NCBI GenBank assembly: GCA_002633025.1
Contig: NMRB01000668.1
Coordinates: 171,139-235,138, forward strand
Reading direction: 5' to 3'
Length of the DNA: 64,000 nt
Source of the DNA: Notospermus geniculatus
Lineage: Eukaryota > Nemertea > Pilidiophora > Heteronemertea > Lineidae
The notes under the pieces were generated by a model that made no database searches, was not told where the DNA came from, and saw only the letters and a list, made by a program, of their open reading frames with translations. A program made the translations under genes and the position numbers. Positions 55,501-58,500 of the stretch are shown piece by piece; within the stretch, counting starts at the first letter, position 1; each line of letters starts with the position of its first letter.

Positions 55501-58500
55501 CATCGCGTTCATTTCACTATTCATAATCTGATAATCAGCAACAATCAATGGCATTGAATGGTGACAGATGAGATAACACTTGACAACTCTGAACTGTCAG
55601 ACATGTCAGAACAGATTGGCGCGAAATTTCGTGTAATGCAATGTCAACAACGTACCAAGCCAAGACATCATAAAATGATGACGTCACACAAACGTATGAC
55701 GTCATCAAAATGTGCTGGTCACGTTTTCTTGATTGGTCTCGCTGAACAGTTCAGACATGTTTCTCAGTTCTGACAGGAATTTGGGTCTTGACCGTATTAT
55801 GAAATCAGACAGTAAAATTTGGCGGTTCTGATAAGATAATATGAATATTCTGGCAAGAATTTGATTCTGTGACATGTTTCTGAGTTCTGACCGTATATTG
55901 TCAAATCTGATAGTATAATTTGGCGGTATCTGATAACATAATATGAAAATTCTGGTGACAATTTCATTATTCTGACCATATCCTCGAAATCTGATAGTAT
56001 AATTTGGCGGTTCTGATAATATAATATGAATATCTGGTGACAATTTCATTATTCTGACCATAATCTCGTAGTTCTGACATTTTTTCCGCTTTGGCTTGCC
56101 ATAGGTGACCTCCCAATGTCAATGTGGTTGGGGAGAAAAGCGATCAGGGCCGACCGCGAAGGAAGTCAGATTCTGCTTTCGGTGCCTGTCGGCGGTTTAG
56201 TTAATGGGGAAATGCGTTATAAATAGCTGCCGATTGGCGGCGGTTGCACTATCGGACTTTCTGTGCGGTCGGCCAAGATCGCTTGCAATATTCCCCTCAG
56301 CTGTGTGTTGCCCGCTTAAGTCTGTTTTAGATGAGAAACAAAGTAATTCACAGGTGCACGGATGACGTCCCTGGGCAGCCCATCAATAGAATAACACTCG
56401 AGGACTGTATGGTCGACCCTGCAACGTTACAGATGGAGAAAGATTGTCGCTTTTATCCGGATCTCGAAGCAAACACCGCAAAAGCGTCACTGATGTATAT
56501 GCAGTTTATTGACTCGGTGAGTAAACTGCACTTATGGGAAACAATAATATCGATACTAGAGTTTCTGCTATCCCGGATCCGGGATCGAGATTGGGACAGA
56601 GTAGCGCCGAGTTATAGATCGATTGCACGCCGTTTCCGATCTTTTCCGACCACCGTTGTCAACGCAACAATGGTTCCCGATCTCCGTTCGGGCATTGTTG
56701 TGCGTCATCAAGAGAACGAAGTTTCGGGCATGCGCTCGGGGTGGGTCCGAAAGCAATTTCGGGATGGACATGTAAACAAACTGAAACGCGGCTAAAAACT
56801 CGATTTTGTACACGTATTACGATCACTAAAATATAAAATGGTGAAAGTATGCATTGTTAAGAACTGTGGGACACATTTTGGACAATAAAATAACGTGCAG
56901 TTCTTCAGAATACCGGCAGAAGAGGGCCGAAGAGAAGCATGGCTACGCTGTCACTCAAAGACGACAAGGTCATTTATTTTCGGACCCAGCCAGGGGAGTT
57001 TCTAATTTTAGATTCCCGACCGAGATCGGTAGCCTTGACGACGGCGGTCGGGAAAGATCGGAAACGGCGTGCAATCGATCTATAAAAAAATGACGTGACG
57101 TCATCGTTGTTTGCGTCAATGTAATCAATCCAGTTGTCGGCCTCCGAGATTCGCCGGAGTGGGAACTTGCGCTGTTGGAACCGGGCACCAGTCTATCCAG
57201 TCAGACACACAGCTTTTCGTGTGTGGGGTCAAGGTCAAACGAGGCCGATACCGAACTCTTCTGCGCCTAGCGGTGAGTTCGGGAACCAAACTATTATAAT
57301 ATCGACAGACACAGTCTCCTGCTGCCTTCATATGTAATGGATATAGTGTACCACTCGGCAGATTTTCGACTGTCCCCCAGAAAATATCGACCTTTTACAC
57401 GACTTTCGTTGAAAATTAAATGTTTTATTTTTGTGTCAGGCGTGTGCGTTTGACAGAACGGAATGGATGACGCCGTGGAATGGAAGTCACATGGTATGAG
57501 GTGCCTTGTGGGAATTAAATTATTTGAAAAAATTATTTGATATAATTCCTTTATTTGGTAATAATGTAACTTAAATGGAAACTTTATTTCAAATCATACA
57601 TTTTCTCGTAAATTTATTATTTCAAATAATATAATTTGTGATGTTACATTATTTCCAAACAATCCAGCAGCAAAATAAATTATTTCCAAACCATAAAAAC
57701 TGTTCATTGCCATTATTTCCAAATCAAAAAAACACACAAGTAAATTATTTGCAAATAATTTGAAACTCGTAAAACATTATTTGCAAATAATGACATCCCG
57801 CAATTTCATTATTTGCAAAGAATAAAAGCTGTGCATTTTCATTATTTACAAACCATGAAAGGTATAATTTCCATTATTTGCAAATAATTAAGTATACGTC
57901 ACGTAAACACTTTATTTCCAAACCATGGAAACTCGTGCTTTCATTATTTCCAAATAATTGAAATGGCGCATTTTCATTATTTGAATATAATTGATTTGGC
58001 GCATTTTCATTGTTTCCAAACCATTCAAACTGAATAAACAATCATTTCCAAACCCAAATGCATTATTTACAAACCATGAAAACTACCAAGTTTCATTATT
58101 TTCAAATAATGAAAACCACCACGGCAAATGAGCACGAAAAATTATATGCGCAGATTGTTTGCGCATTGAGGCAGCTGTATGGCACCCCAAAGCGGAATTT
58201 ATTCAACCCTGTGGCTTTTACAAAACAGGGTGGAATTTGATTGGATGATTTCGCACTGTGATGTCGGTTTTTACTGTCATGAGCCCAGTGGATAATATTT
58301 TTTTCTCTCAAATTTCCATCACAGTGCAACAGTTCTAGGATGTATCTACAAAATGTCCGGCGCAAAACTAAAATAGTAGGTGGCGCTGCTGAAATATTAA
58401 TGCTTTTACGATTTTGGTCATAAGTTCTGAATGGGTTAACATGACCAAATTCTTGTACATTCATCATTTTCACATGTCTGTGCATCCATAGGCTACATCA

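Larger units (their letters stand above)
46010..55554 (-). pseudogene. HECT-type E3 ubiquitin ligase gene of the 18.7-kb transposon, broken
   Basis: Minus-strand exons with GT-AG borders: 55554-55418 continuing at 52189-52144 (split by a LINE), 51213-50937, 50557-50365, 50198-50018, 49886-49690, [one exon inverted, ending at 49524 on +], 49290-49159, 48816-48638, 47196-46967, 46260-46010. All phases agree except around the inverted exon. The protein has a serine-rich N-part ([19 protein letters not shown]), an acidic middle ([19 protein letters not shown]) and a C-terminal HECT domain related to G2E3-like ligases. The catalytic cysteine is in the last exon ([14 protein letters not shown]). 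Breaks are the LINE in exon 1, TAG at 49844-49842 in exon 5, the inverted exon, and one missing N-lobe piece. A HECT ligase would attach ubiquitin to substrates. Its role in transposition is unknown. Confidence 0.85.
52144..55554 (-). pseudogene. HECT gene exon 1, split by a LINE
   Basis: The ATG at 55554-55552 starts [20 protein letters not shown]. The reading reaches ...[10 protein letters not shown] at 55418, where the LINE target duplication begins, and resumes at 52189 as [15 protein letters not shown] before the donor GAG|GTAGGT. The exon is 183 bases without the LINE and one duplicated 11-mer. The start lies about 70 bases inside the right terminal repeat. Confidence 0.8.
37422..56103. 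mobile_element. 18.7-kb two-gene DNA transposon: DDE integrase-type transposase plus HECT ubiquitin ligase
   Basis: GGTGAC is repeated at 37416-37421 and 56104-56109, directly outside long inverted repeats (37422-37910 and 55622-56103) that begin TATGGCAAGCCAAAGCGG. Inside are two convergent multi-exon genes, each starting about 70-95 bases from the inner edge of a repeat: the transposase (+, 38005-44292) and the HECT-type ligase (-, 55554-46010). TAT termini and a 6-bp duplication match what I recall of the IS3EU superfamily; that assignment is from memory. Nested inside are a Harbinger element (about 38157-42025), a pogo-derived fold-back (47513-48625) and a LINE (52201-55417). The whole element lies in intron 3 of the CLCA gene. 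Without the three insertions it would be about 10.5 kb. Confidence 0.88.

Noticed and set aside
46010-55554. The HECT gene as a cellular gene that happens to lie here
   Set aside because: Its first exon begins about 70 bases from the inner edge of the transposon's right repeat and the whole gene lies within the duplications, mirroring the transposase on the other side.
37422-56103. Polinton/Maverick as the identity of the giant element
   Set aside because: A length of 15-20 kb, 6-bp duplications and an integrase would fit. However, there is no protein-primed DNA polymerase, packaging ATPase, adenovirus-type protease or capsid gene, much of the length is nested insertions, and the ends begin TATG.
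57110-57340. Short frames on both strands after the THAP element
   Set aside because: No domain and no splice context that links them to CLCA. Treated as non-coding.
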